Assembly: GCA_943789165.1 (NCBI GenBank) | Contig: CALSTB010000005.1 | Span: 527,001 to 591,000, forward strand | DNA from: an uncultured Bacteroidia bacterium | GTDB taxonomy: Bacteria > Bacteroidota > Bacteroidia > NS11-12g > UBA9320 | Direction of reading: 5' to 3' | Length of the DNA: 64,000 bases | Shown: piece after piece, positions 35,577 through 43,796 of the stretch | How the letters are laid out: every line of letters begins with the position of its first letter | How positions within the stretch are numbered: the first letter of the stretch is position 1 | Notes under the pieces: generated by a model | Databases searched by the model: none | What the model was told of the DNA's origin: nothing | The model's input: only the letters and a program-made list of their open reading frames with translations | Made by a program: the position numbers and the translations under genes

Positions 35577-37763
35577 CTATAGGTTTTCTAAAATATACTC
35601 TGTCATGCGATTGAATAAATGCAATCTAGTATAACCACCTGAAATACCGTGGTTTTTATTGGGATAGAATTCTGAATCAAACTTGATGTTTTGATGGATC
35701 ATTTTGTTGACCATTTCCGCCGTGTTCTGGAAATGTACGTTGTCATCTCCTGTACCATGAATCAATAAATAATTCCCTTTCAACTTGTCGACATGGTTTA
35801 TCGGTGAGTTGTCGTCATAACCACCAGCATTTTCTTGAGGTGTGCGCATATACCGCTCCGTGTAAATGTTGTCATAATATCTCCAGTTGGTAACAGGAGC
35901 AACAGCAATGGCAGTTTTAAACACGTCAGCGCCTTTGGTTAAGCATAAACTACTCATATACCCTCCATAGCTCCAACCCCAAATGCCAATGCGAGATTGA
36001 TCGATATAGGATAAGTTGCCATAGTACTTTGCTGCAGCAATTTGGTCTTCAGTTTCATACTTACCCAGTTGTAAGTAGGTCATTTTCTTAAATTCTGCAC
36101 CACGGGCTCCAGTACCTCGATTGTCGACAACTGCAATGATATAGCCATGCTCATTTGCTAGCATTTGGTGCCAAAAGTAATTGTGCCACAACCAATTGTC
36201 TTTCACTTGTTGTGATCCTGGACCACCATACACGAACATCAATAAAGGGTATGTTTTGTTTGGATCAAAATCTGCGGGTTTAATGGTATAGGAGTTCAAA
36301 CTTACTCCATTCTCTAAATCAATGTTTTCGAATGCCAGTTTGCCCATTTTAAATTCGGCCAAACTCGCTTTGTATACTGCATTGTCTTCCAACATACGCA
36401 CCATCTTTCCTTGGTTGTCATCAATGGTATATACATACGGTGAAGTGGCACTGTGATACGTATGAAAGAAAGTCGAATAATCGTTGCTAAACACGGCACT
36501 ATGCGTGCCTTTACCAGTAGTGAGTTGTTTTTTGTTTTTACCGCTTATGTCAACCACATATACGTGACGCTCCATCGGTGAAACCTCAGTTGAGGTGAAG
36601 TACACTTTGCCGTTTTTCTCATCTACCCCTAAAAGTTGGTCTACTTCCCAATCGCCTCGAGTGATGATACCAACTTGTGGACCATCGACCTTGTGTAGAT
36701 ACAAATGCCAAAATCCAGAACGCTCACTTTTAATGATAAAATGTTCTTTGTCTGCAAGAAAAACGATGTCATCTGTGATGTCAACGTAATATTTGTCAGT
36801 CTCTTCAACACTTACAGAAACTTCTCGTGTTTTAGCATCGACCATCAACATTTCCCAATGGTTTTGGTGGCGGTTTAATCGCTGCACACTTAGTTTATTT
36901 GGATCTTTTGTCCATTTAATACGCGGAATGTATTGGTCATTTTGAGAATTGAGTTCAATCTTTTTTCCTTTGTTTTTTAAGTTGCTGATGTATACATCGA
37001 CAATCGAATTGGCCTCACCCGCTTTCGGGTATTTAAATTTATTATGGTTTGGGTATAGGTTCCCGTAGATCTCCATGTCCCATTCTTTAACATGACTTTC
37101 ATTAAACTTATAATAGGCGATTTTGGTTCCATCTGCATTCCACTCGAAGCCACGATCCATGCCAAACTCTTCTTCATATACCCAATCAACGGCGCCATTA
37201 ATAATGGCATTTTGTACACCATCTTTGGTAAGCCTTTTGGTTTTGTTTTTAGCTAAGTCCTTAACATACAAGTCGTTATTTAAAACATAGGCTACTTTAG
37301 TTGCTTGTGGGTTGAAAGTGGCATACATGACTTTTTCTTCAGATACTTTGGACAATTTATTGGTGGTTTTGTCCCAAATTAAAAAGTTAGACCTTGAAGA
37401 GTGACGGTAAATGGATTCTGTATTGACTGGTATTAAGGCCTTGGTCTCATCGGCATTGAGTGTAAAGCTCCCGAATGAGAAATACTGATAACCATTGGCA
37501 TCGGCTATTTTTTTTCCGTCAATGAGAATTCCTGTTTTTTCACCAGACGCATATAAATATTGTACTACTTGTGTATTCCCGGCCTCGTCCTTTTCCATTT
37601 TGCAATAAGTCTTACCATCATTTAGATTGATAAAACCACTGATCATTTTTGGGTAGAAAACGCCACTTGCCCAAATGTCGTTTAAGGTTATTGGCTTTTG
37701 ACTCTGCGCTGAATGCGACATCAACAAAAAAGAAAAAAAGAATAAAGAAATCTGCTTGATCAT
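35577..37763 (-). CDS. Secreted dipeptidyl peptidase IV-type S9 serine peptidase
   Basis: 728 residues from ATG 37763; a TTG at 37784 is the only earlier start. MIKQISLFFFSFLLMSHSAQ is a signal peptide. The N-terminal DPPIV propeller holds VYEEEFGMDRGFEWN, with the Glu pair that binds the substrate amino end. The hydrolase domain has GIWGWSYGGYMSSL (nucleophile Ser), GTGDDNVHF (Asp) and KNHGI (His). It cleaves X-Pro or X-Ala dipeptides in the periplasm or outside, supplying the transporter next to it. Confidence 0.95.
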   Translation of the reverse strand: MIKQISLFFFSFLLMSHSAQSQKPITLNDIWASGVFYPKMISGFINLNDGKTYCKMEKDEAGNTQVVQYLYASGEKTGILIDGKKIADANGYQYFSFGSFTLNADETKALIPVNTESIYRHSSRSNFLIWDKTTNKLSKVSEEKVMYATFNPQATKVAYVLNNDLYVKDLAKNKTKRLTKDGVQNAIINGAVDWVYEEEFGMDRGFEWNADGTKIAYYKFNESHVKEWDMEIYGNLYPNHNKFKYPKAGEANSIVDVYISNLKNKGKKIELNSQNDQYIPRIKWTKDPNKLSVQRLNRHQNHWEMLMVDAKTREVSVSVEETDKYYVDITDDIVFLADKEHFIIKSERSGFWHLYLHKVDGPQVGIITRGDWEVDQLLGVDEKNGKVYFTSTEVSPMERHVYVVDISGKNKKQLTTGKGTHSAVFSNDYSTFFHTYHSATSPYVYTIDDNQGKMVRMLEDNAVYKASLAEFKMGKLAFENIDLENGVSLNSYTIKPADFDPNKTYPLLMFVYGGPGSQQVKDNWLWHNYFWHQMLANEHGYIIAVVDNRGTGARGAEFKKMTYLQLGKYETEDQIAAAKYYGNLSYIDQSRIGIWGWSYGGYMSSLCLTKGADVFKTAIAVAPVTNWRYYDNIYTERYMRTPQENAGGYDDNSPINHVDKLKGNYLLIHGTGDDNVHFQNTAEMVNKMIHQNIKFDSEFYPNKNHGISGGYTRLHLFNRMTEYILENL

Positions 37764-37848
37764 GCTACTTAAATTGTAATTCAATAATACGTATTTTGTG
37801 GTGCGATATTAATTAATTCGATTACCTATCTAAAATTTTATTTCAAAC

Positions 37849-39231
37849 TTGGATTTATATCAAGACCTACGCAGCCTCTTTGATGATTCAATCGTTACGA
37901 TTGAGCATTCTGAACTAATTAAATACGGACAAGACGAAACTGAAGATTTTGTGTTTGAACCAGACGTGGTTGTCAAGCCGAAAACGGTGGAGCAATTAAG
38001 TCAATTAATGGCCTATTGCAACAAGGTGAAAATTCCTGTCACGCCTCGTGGAGCAGGGACAGGACTGAGTGGTGCTAGTTTGCCAATTCACAAAGGTGTG
38101 CTGTTGTCGATGGAGCATTTTAATTCAATAATTGAAATAGATGAAGCCAATATGCAAGCCACAGTTGAAAGTGGTGTAATTAACCACAATTTACGCGAAG
38201 CAGTTGAGGCACGTAACCTTTTTTATCCTCCAGATCCAGCGAGTAAAGGTTCGTGTTACATCGGAGGTAATGTGGCGCACAACAGTGGTGGACCAAAAGC
38301 GGTTAAGTATGGCGTAACAAAAGACTACATCTTAAACTTGGAAGTGGTCTTACCCAATGGTGAGGTCATCTGGACGGGATCTAATACGCTTAAAAATTCT
38401 ACTGGGTATAACCTTACACAATTGTTCATAGGGAGTGAAGGAAGCCTTGGCGTTGTGACAAAAGTAGTCGTTCGTTTATTGTCAAAGCCTAAACACAACC
38501 TACTGTTATGGGCTAATGTGCCTAAGGCAATCACAGCATGTCTTGCAGTGTCAGACATCATGAAATCCGGCGTTGTTCCCTCAGGAATGGAGTTAATGGA
38601 AAAGAAAGGGATCGACTTGGCCTGTCAATATCTGAATTTACCGAATCCAGTATCACATGATTGTGAAGCAGCATTAATGATTGAAGTAGATGGCGATCAC
38701 ATGGACCAACTCTATTCCGGTTGTGAATCAATAAGCAATACACTAGGCACACACCAAATTGAAAATGTGTTGTTTGCAGATTCTGGTGAACAGAAGGAGT
38801 CTTGGTGGCAAATAAGACGGAGTATAGGCGAAGTAGTTAAAGCTCATTCGACTTATAAAGAACAAGACACTGTTGTCAAGCGAAGTCATTTAGCCACTTT
38901 GATGGCTGGTGTTAAAGAAATAGAAGCCAAGTTTGGTTTTGAATCGGTGTGTTACGGTCATGCAGGTGATGGAAACTTACACGTCAATATTTTGAAAAAT
39001 GATTTGACAGATGCTCAATGGCAAGGACCACATTTAGAAGAAGGGATTCGTGAGATATTCCGTCTATGCAAACAACTTGGTGGCACAATTAGCGGAGAAC
39101 ACGGCATTGGATATGTTCAAAAGAAGTACATGAACGAAGTCATGTCAGAAACTCACTTAGACTTGATGAGGGGTGTGAAAAAAGCATTTGATCCTAATGG
39201 CATCATGAATCCTGGGAAGATTTTTGATTAG
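37849..39231 (+). CDS. FAD-linked oxidase (GlcD/D-lactate dehydrogenase family)
   Basis: 460 residues. VTPRGAGTGLSGASLPIHKG is the FAD-binding PF01565 motif, YNLTQLFIGSEGSLGVVTKV its second part, and the C-terminal domain has YGHAGDGNLHVNI and SGEHGIGYVQKKYM. These match the glycolate oxidase GlcD and D-2-hydroxyacid dehydrogenase group. There is no iron-sulfur domain, so an electron acceptor partner is elsewhere. The start is TTG (37849). The gene is transcribed away from the peptidase; the 85 bases between them should hold both promoters. Confidence 0.93.
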   Translation: MDLYQDLRSLFDDSIVTIEHSELIKYGQDETEDFVFEPDVVVKPKTVEQLSQLMAYCNKVKIPVTPRGAGTGLSGASLPIHKGVLLSMEHFNSIIEIDEANMQATVESGVINHNLREAVEARNLFYPPDPASKGSCYIGGNVAHNSGGPKAVKYGVTKDYILNLEVVLPNGEVIWTGSNTLKNSTGYNLTQLFIGSEGSLGVVTKVVVRLLSKPKHNLLLWANVPKAITACLAVSDIMKSGVVPSGMELMEKKGIDLACQYLNLPNPVSHDCEAALMIEVDGDHMDQLYSGCESISNTLGTHQIENVLFADSGEQKESWWQIRRSIGEVVKAHSTYKEQDTVVKRSHLATLMAGVKEIEAKFGFESVCYGHAGDGNLHVNILKNDLTDAQWQGPHLEEGIREIFRLCKQLGGTISGEHGIGYVQKKYMNEVMSETHLDLMRGVKKAFDPNGIMNPGKIFD

Positions 39232-39232
39232 T

Positions 39233-39318
39233 TGTTGGGACGCTTCGCTTTTGGGGCGCTGACGCTGTTGGGTCGTTAGGGCGCTTCGCTTTTGGCGCAT
39301 TAGCGTTTTTGGGTAAAT
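39233..39318. repeat. 8-base degenerate repeat array after the FAD oxidase
   Basis: From just after the stop codon the plus strand reads TTGTTGGG, ACGCTTCG, CTTTTGGG, GCGCTGAC, GCTGTTGG, GTCGTTAG, GGCGCTTC, GCTTTTGG, CGCATTAG, CGTTTTTG. The final part (39291-39318) matches 1344-1371 almost base for base. No gene lies between here and the tRNA-Arg. Confidence 0.78.
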
Positions 39319-39360
39319 TATCTTAGGACGTTTATCAGAGCAACTGACTTCAGGAGTTTG

Positions 39361-39436
39361 CGAAGAATCTGTTAAAATCGGCATAAATTTGATGGATTAA
39401 TGCTAGTTAGAACACCCTGAATCGACAGATTCTTCG
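39361..39436. repeat. 12-base inverted repeat with 52-base spacer
   Basis: CGAAGAATCTGT at 39361-39372 faces ACAGATTCTTCG at 39425-39436. The region is non-coding. It may be a degraded repetitive extragenic element; I cannot assign it to a family. Confidence 0.6.
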
Positions 39437-39512
39437 GTTCTCGTGACCTCGAACCTCTGAATAGCGACCATGGTGTAACTAGTCTATAATTAAAAATTAA
39501 GAATTAAAAATT

Positions 39513-39542
39513 AAAAAAGGGTTGCTTTCGCAACCCTTTTTT
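39513..39542 (-). terminator. Rho-independent terminator of tRNA-Arg
   Basis: Hairpin GGGTTGC-TTTC-GCAACCC flanked by A6 and T6 runs. It starts two bases after the tRNA 3' end on the minus strand and is symmetrical enough to work for the plus strand too. Confidence 0.9.
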
Positions 39543-39544
39543 GT

Positions 39545-39617
39545 GCACCCGAAGGGATTCGAACCCCTAACCGTCGGAGCCGAAATCCGATATTCTATCC
39601 AGTTGAACTACGGGAGC
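39545..39617 (-). tRNA. tRNA-Arg (anticodon TCG)
   Basis: The minus strand folds as a cloverleaf: acceptor GCTCCCG with CGGGTGC, anticodon stem TCGGA/TCCGA with loop TTTCGGC (anticodon TCG), and T-arm GGGGTTCGAATCCC. CCA is not encoded. The acceptor stem has a T-T mismatch at pair 3-70, unusual for a working tRNA; the expected 5' strand would be GCACCCG. A degenerate partial copy lies just upstream. Confidence 0.9.
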
Positions 39618-39628
39618 ATTAAGTTTAT

Positions 39629-39683
39629 GCTAACCACTCGCCGAAATCATCCGCCAGCTGGCGGACAGTTGAACTACAGGAGC
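39629..39683 (-). repeat. Degenerate tRNA-Arg copy carrying a 16-base palindrome
   Basis: On the minus strand GCTCCTGTAGTTCAACTG repeats the tRNA-Arg 5' end with one change, then comes the perfect palindrome TCCGCCAGCTGGCGGA (39650-39665), then GATTTCGGC followed by GGTTAGC, echoing the anticodon loop and variable region. The T-arm and 3' acceptor strand are absent. It is not a functional tRNA. Confidence 0.75.
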
Positions 39684-39744
39684 AATTAACGCCGCAAATA
39701 TAGCTTCATTCTATTCTTTAATCCAGTAAATACACGGTGAAATG

Positions 39745-40671
39745 TTACGACTTTTTATATCCTCTTAAGAACTCCTCGACAGACATGCGTCGTTTGCCTT
39801 CAAGCTGAACATCGTTCAGTTGAATCAGTCCATCTGCACAATAAAAACCTAAATAGGTTGCCCCATCTGTAACATGTGTTCCAGGAAATCGTTGATGGTT
39901 TTCTGGTACAAATGTGCATCGGTATACTTTTAATATTTTACTATCAAAGTAGGTTCTGGCAGTTGGGTAGGGCGATAATCCACGCACTAAATTGTATATG
40001 TCTTTACCCTTATGTTCCCAATTGATTTCACACGTAGTTTTATATATTTTAGGAGCAGGTTTATGTTGATCGTTATGAACTTGCGGTCGCTCTACTAAAG
40101 TATTGAGTCGAATACCGTCAATCGTTTTTAATACGACTTCAGCACCTTCGGACATCATTCTATCGTGCAATTGTCCAGCTGTTTCAGACGGGTCAATTGC
40201 CAACTCTACCTGTTCTAATATGTCACCTGTGTCAATCTCGTGTTGCAGTTTAAACGTTGTTAGACCTGTTTTGACCTCACCATTTATAATTGCCCAGTTG
40301 ATGGGTGCCGCTCCTCGATAGTTGGGTAGGAGGGATGCATGCAAATTAATGGTTCCTAATGGTGGCATGTCCCAAACAGCTTCCGGCAACATGCGAAAAG
40401 CTATAACCACCTGAATATCCGCTTTAAGTGCTTTGAGTTCTTCCTGAAACTCTGTATTTTTTAGATTAGTGGGTTGTAAAACAGGTATGTCTTTTGAAAC
40501 TGCAAATTGTTTAACCGCAGACTGTTGTAACTTCATACCGCGACCGCTTTTACGGTCAGGGGCAGTAATGACACCGACAATTTGATAGCCTGCGTAGTAA
40601 AGCTTTTCTAAACTGGGTACAGAAAATTCAGGTGTTCCAATAAAAACCACCCGCATCTGATTTCTATCCAT
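39745..40671 (-). CDS. fmt: Methionyl-tRNA formyltransferase
   Basis: 308 residues from the ATG at 40671, which shares a base with the stop of lepB (TAATG). VVFIGTPEFSVPSLEKL is the Rossmann start, NLHASLLPNYRGAAPINWAI holds the catalytic Asn and His and the SLLP motif, and EIDTGDIL the catalytic Asp. The C-terminal domain binds the tRNA. It formylates initiator Met-tRNA using 10-formyl-THF. Third gene of a dapB-lepB-fmt operon. Confidence 0.97.
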   Translation of the reverse strand: MDRNQMRVVFIGTPEFSVPSLEKLYYAGYQIVGVITAPDRKSGRGMKLQQSAVKQFAVSKDIPVLQPTNLKNTEFQEELKALKADIQVVIAFRMLPEAVWDMPPLGTINLHASLLPNYRGAAPINWAIINGEVKTGLTTFKLQHEIDTGDILEQVELAIDPSETAGQLHDRMMSEGAEVVLKTIDGIRLNTLVERPQVHNDQHKPAPKIYKTTCEINWEHKGKDIYNLVRGLSPYPTARTYFDSKILKVYRCTFVPENHQRFPGTHVTDGATYLGFYCADGLIQLNDVQLEGKRRMSVEEFLRGYKKS

Positions 40672-41967
40672 TATTTTATTCCCATAAAACAACGCTTCCA
40701 ACGTATACCATCAAACGATCTAGATTCCACTACTCCTTCGGGAGTTTGAATTTTTTCTACGTTATGTCGAATTGACCACAAGACAAACCACGCTCTACCT
40801 ACCACGTGATTCTCAGGAACAAAACCCCAAAAACGAGAATCGTAACTATAATGTCGGTTGTCACCCATCATGAAATAGTAATCCATCTCAAATGTATAAG
40901 TCGTTACCTCTTCAGATCCCATATAAAACTTGCCTCCACGAGTAGAAAAATCCTCGTGGTTTTCGTATTCTTTTATCAATCGCTCGTAAATAGGATAATT
41001 CTGCTCAGTGAGTGTTACGGTCACTCCTTTTTTTCGGAATATACAACGGACCATAATAGTCACGACTCCAACTATGTTGTCTGCTAATAGGGAACAGATT
41101 TCCATCGTTTTGTCCTCGAGGATGAATAATAGTGTCTACTGAGTTTACAAGTGAATTACTTTGAACAAATGGCCGGTTTTTGTCATTCAGCTGCATAATC
41201 CAAATGGTTTCGTTGTCCGTCTCAACGTCCGTAATGTCCTGCTCTTTCATAAACTTAGAACCTAATTGACCCGTGGTGTTTTTTCTAACTGTATATGAAA
41301 ATTGGCGCATAGGAGGCACATTTTCAGCTACGCCGTTTATGTGAATCACACCGCGTTCAACGGTTAAGGTGTCGCCAGGAATGGCAACACAACGTTTAAT
41401 ATAGTTTTCCTTTTTATCGACTGGTCGATCTAGTCTTTCATCAGGCCAGTTAAAAACAACAACATCGCCATTTTTAATTTTCCCAAATCCAGGAAGTCGG
41501 TAGTATGGAAATTTTATGGCTTCAGAATACGCTTTGGTATCAATCCATGGCATTGTGTGGTGCGCAAATGGAAAGCTTAAGGGAGTCATCGTTAACCGTG
41601 TTCCGTAGCTCATTTTATTCACAAATAAAAAGTCACCAACCAATAAAGATTTCTCCATGGATGAGGTAGGAATTTGATATAGTTCGATGAACATACTTCG
41701 AATCACTGTTGCAGCGATAACGGCAAACATGATGGCATCTACCCATTCACCAATTCGGTGCATATGCCGGAAGTTGTAGCGATAAACGTAATAAAACCAA
41801 ACTGCTAATTCCCAGATCAGAAAGAAGATGATACTCCCAACAACAGGTGCATGGGCTGCGAATAGCAAGATTCCTAAGATCAATAGATTTAGAACGGTCC
41901 AAACGATTAATACCACTTTGGTACGAGTCCTAAATTCTTTAAATGTGTCTATTGGGTTAAAATTCAT
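40671..41967 (-). pseudogene. lepB: Signal peptidase I, interrupted by a frameshift in an A7 run
   Basis: The first frame (41967 to about 41035) has membrane helices, the catalytic Ser in YQIPTSSMEKSLLVGDF and the catalytic Lys in NYIKRCVAIPGD. The second frame (to 40671) has the box E motif MGDNRHYSYDSRFWGFVP. They join at an A7 run (41028-41034): with six A residues the text reads YIPKKGVTVTLTEQNYP without a break. As every known cell needs a signal peptidase, either this is a sequencing error, or the A7 run is used for slippage, or another lepB exists elsewhere. I expect one product of about 430 residues. Confidence 0.9.
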
Positions 41968-41972
41968 TTCAA

Positions 41973-42695
41973 CTATACGTTAAGTAAGTTAGTCATATTA
42001 TAAACGCCGGTCTTCTGTACCATAAACTCTGCAGCTTTCAGTGCACCAGATGCAAATCCTTTGCGACTATGAGCCGTATGCGTTATTTCGATTGTATCTA
42101 TTTCGCTATCAAATTTCACTTTATGCGTACCTGGGACATTTTCTTCTCTGAACGAACGAACACTCAATTCTAGTTCATTCGAAATTGACCCTATGCCGTT
42201 TTCATGATGAACCCATTTGTTTTTTCTACTAAACTGATTCAGAAGTGTTTCAGCCGTCGTTATTGCAGTTCCGCTTGGCGCATCCAATTTCTGAGTGTGA
42301 TGAATCTCGTCAATGGAAGGTTCATATTCGTCATACGCGTTTAACAACTTTGAAGCTTCAGAGGTGATTTTCCAAAATAGGTTTACACCAATACTGAAAT
42401 TTGTTGCAGTGAACAAGCCACCGTTGTTAGACTGCACGTAGTCGCTGACTTCTTCGAATTGATCATACCAGGCTGTCGTTCCTACAACTACTGGTACTTG
42501 TGCGTCGACACAATTCTTAATATTTATTACAGCTGTTGCCGGCGTACTAAATTCAATGGCAACATCGGCTTTTTTAAGATCATCTTGTGTATAGGTACCA
42601 TCGTCAGACTTAAGTACAACTGTATGACCAACAGATAAGGCAATTTGCTCAATCGCTTTGCCCATTTTACCATATCCTAAAAGTGCTATCTTCAT
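41973..42695 (-). CDS. dapB: 4-hydroxy-tetrahydrodipicolinate reductase
   Basis: 240 residues from ATG 42695; a TTG five codons upstream is less likely. IALLGYGKMGKAIEQIAL is the NAD(P) site, ADVAIEFSTPATAV and EIHHTQKLDAPSGTA (catalytic His and Lys, substrate loop) define DapB. It reduces 4-hydroxy-tetrahydrodipicolinate in the lysine/diaminopimelate pathway. Followed after 5 bases by lepB. Confidence 0.97.
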   Translation of the reverse strand: MKIALLGYGKMGKAIEQIALSVGHTVVLKSDDGTYTQDDLKKADVAIEFSTPATAVINIKNCVDAQVPVVVGTTAWYDQFEEVSDYVQSNNGGLFTATNFSIGVNLFWKITSEASKLLNAYDEYEPSIDEIHHTQKLDAPSGTAITTAETLLNQFSRKNKWVHHENGIGSISNELELSVRSFREENVPGTHKVKFDSEIDTIEITHTAHSRKGFASGALKAAEFMVQKTGVYNMTNLLNV

Positions 42696-42707
42696 ATTTA
42701 TGTGCTG

Positions 42708-42715
42708 CAAATCTA
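42708..42715 (-). promoter_or_regulatory. Promoter -7 box of dapB
   Basis: TAGATTTG on the minus strand matches TAnnTTTG and ends 13 bases before the dapB start. No clear -33 box was seen. It is back to back with the mltG promoter. Confidence 0.5.
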
Positions 42716-42753
42716 CAATTTTAATGACATGGATTGTCGAAGAATATGGGTTG

Positions 42754-42761
42754 TATATTTG
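42754..42761 (+). promoter_or_regulatory. Promoter -7 box of mltG
   Basis: TATATTTG matches TAnnTTTG exactly and lies 10 bases before the mltG ATG, the usual spacing for short leaders in this phylum. Confidence 0.55.
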
Positions 42762-42770
42762 CCAACCTAG

Positions 42771-43796
42771 ATGAAAAAAATACTTTCAATAATCATTCTT
42801 CTTATCCTCATTATTGCCGCCGTTGTAGGTTGGCTAGGGTATACCTATGTCATTAAAGACAACGTCGTTGACACCCCTACTCATACACATGAATTGTATG
42901 TGAAGTCAACATGGGACTATGATTCTTTGTTTCATGGTTTGTCTAACATCCTCATAAACGCCAATTCGTTTAATACAGTTGCAGAGAAGATGAACTTGCC
43001 GAATAAGGTTATACCAGGCTTCTATCAGTTTCCAGACAGCTTAGGTAATCGCGATTTAATACGTTTATTACGAATCGGACAAACTACCGACGTAAAAGTC
43101 ATTCTAACCGGCAGCTTAAAAAGACGACAAATTTTACCGAAAATCTCAGAGAACCTAGAAATAGATTCCACAGGACTTATTGCTTTGGTTGAGGATAAAA
43201 AATTCTTGGATTCTTTGGGATATAACAGGGAAAACTGGCCGTGTATGTTTGTGGCCAATACCTATTTCTTTAACTGGGCAACAAGTGAAAGAGAGGTAGT
43301 TAATAGATTTTTAAAAGAGCGTCAAACTTTCTGGGACGATACGCGTAGAAGTCAGGCCCAGAAACTTGGTTTAACACCCAATGAAGTAGTGGTTTTAGCA
43401 AGTATTGTAGATGCTGAAACAATGATGGATTCTGAATTACCGACCATAGCTGGTGTGTATCTCAACAGACTGCAACAAAACTGGCCGTTGGGAGCAGATC
43501 CTACCATTCGATATTTAATCCAAGAATCAGGTCGTCAGCGTGTGTTGTATGCCGATTTGGAAATTGAAAGTCCTTACAATACCTATAAAAACGTAGGCTT
43601 ACCGCCTGGGCCAATACTTTTGCCAAGTGCAAAAGCAATCAATGCCGTTCTGAATGCTGAAAGTACGGAATACATGTTCTTTTGTGCCAAAGCTGATTTT
43701 TCAGGATATCATGCCTTTGCCAAAACAAATGCGGAACACGAAAGGAATCGCTCGTCGTATAGACGCGAGCTGAATAATCGCGGAATCATGCGTTAA
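42771..43796 (+). CDS. mltG: Endolytic transglycosylase MltG (YceG-like)
   Basis: 341 residues. An N-terminal membrane anchor (ILSIIILLILIIAAVVGWLG) is followed by the YceG-like domain with VVLASIVDAETMMDSELPTI (catalytic Glu in the ET pair), AGVYLNRLQQNWPLGADPTI and ESPYNTYKNVGLPPGPI. It cuts nascent peptidoglycan strands in the periplasm and so ends glycan synthesis. The next gene starts in its stop codon (TAATG). Confidence 0.95.
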   Translation: MKKILSIIILLILIIAAVVGWLGYTYVIKDNVVDTPTHTHELYVKSTWDYDSLFHGLSNILINANSFNTVAEKMNLPNKVIPGFYQFPDSLGNRDLIRLLRIGQTTDVKVILTGSLKRRQILPKISENLEIDSTGLIALVEDKKFLDSLGYNRENWPCMFVANTYFFNWATSEREVVNRFLKERQTFWDDTRRSQAQKLGLTPNEVVVLASIVDAETMMDSELPTIAGVYLNRLQQNWPLGADPTIRYLIQESGRQRVLYADLEIESPYNTYKNVGLPPGPILLPSAKAINAVLNAESTEYMFFCAKADFSGYHAFAKTNAEHERNRSSYRRELNNRGIMR

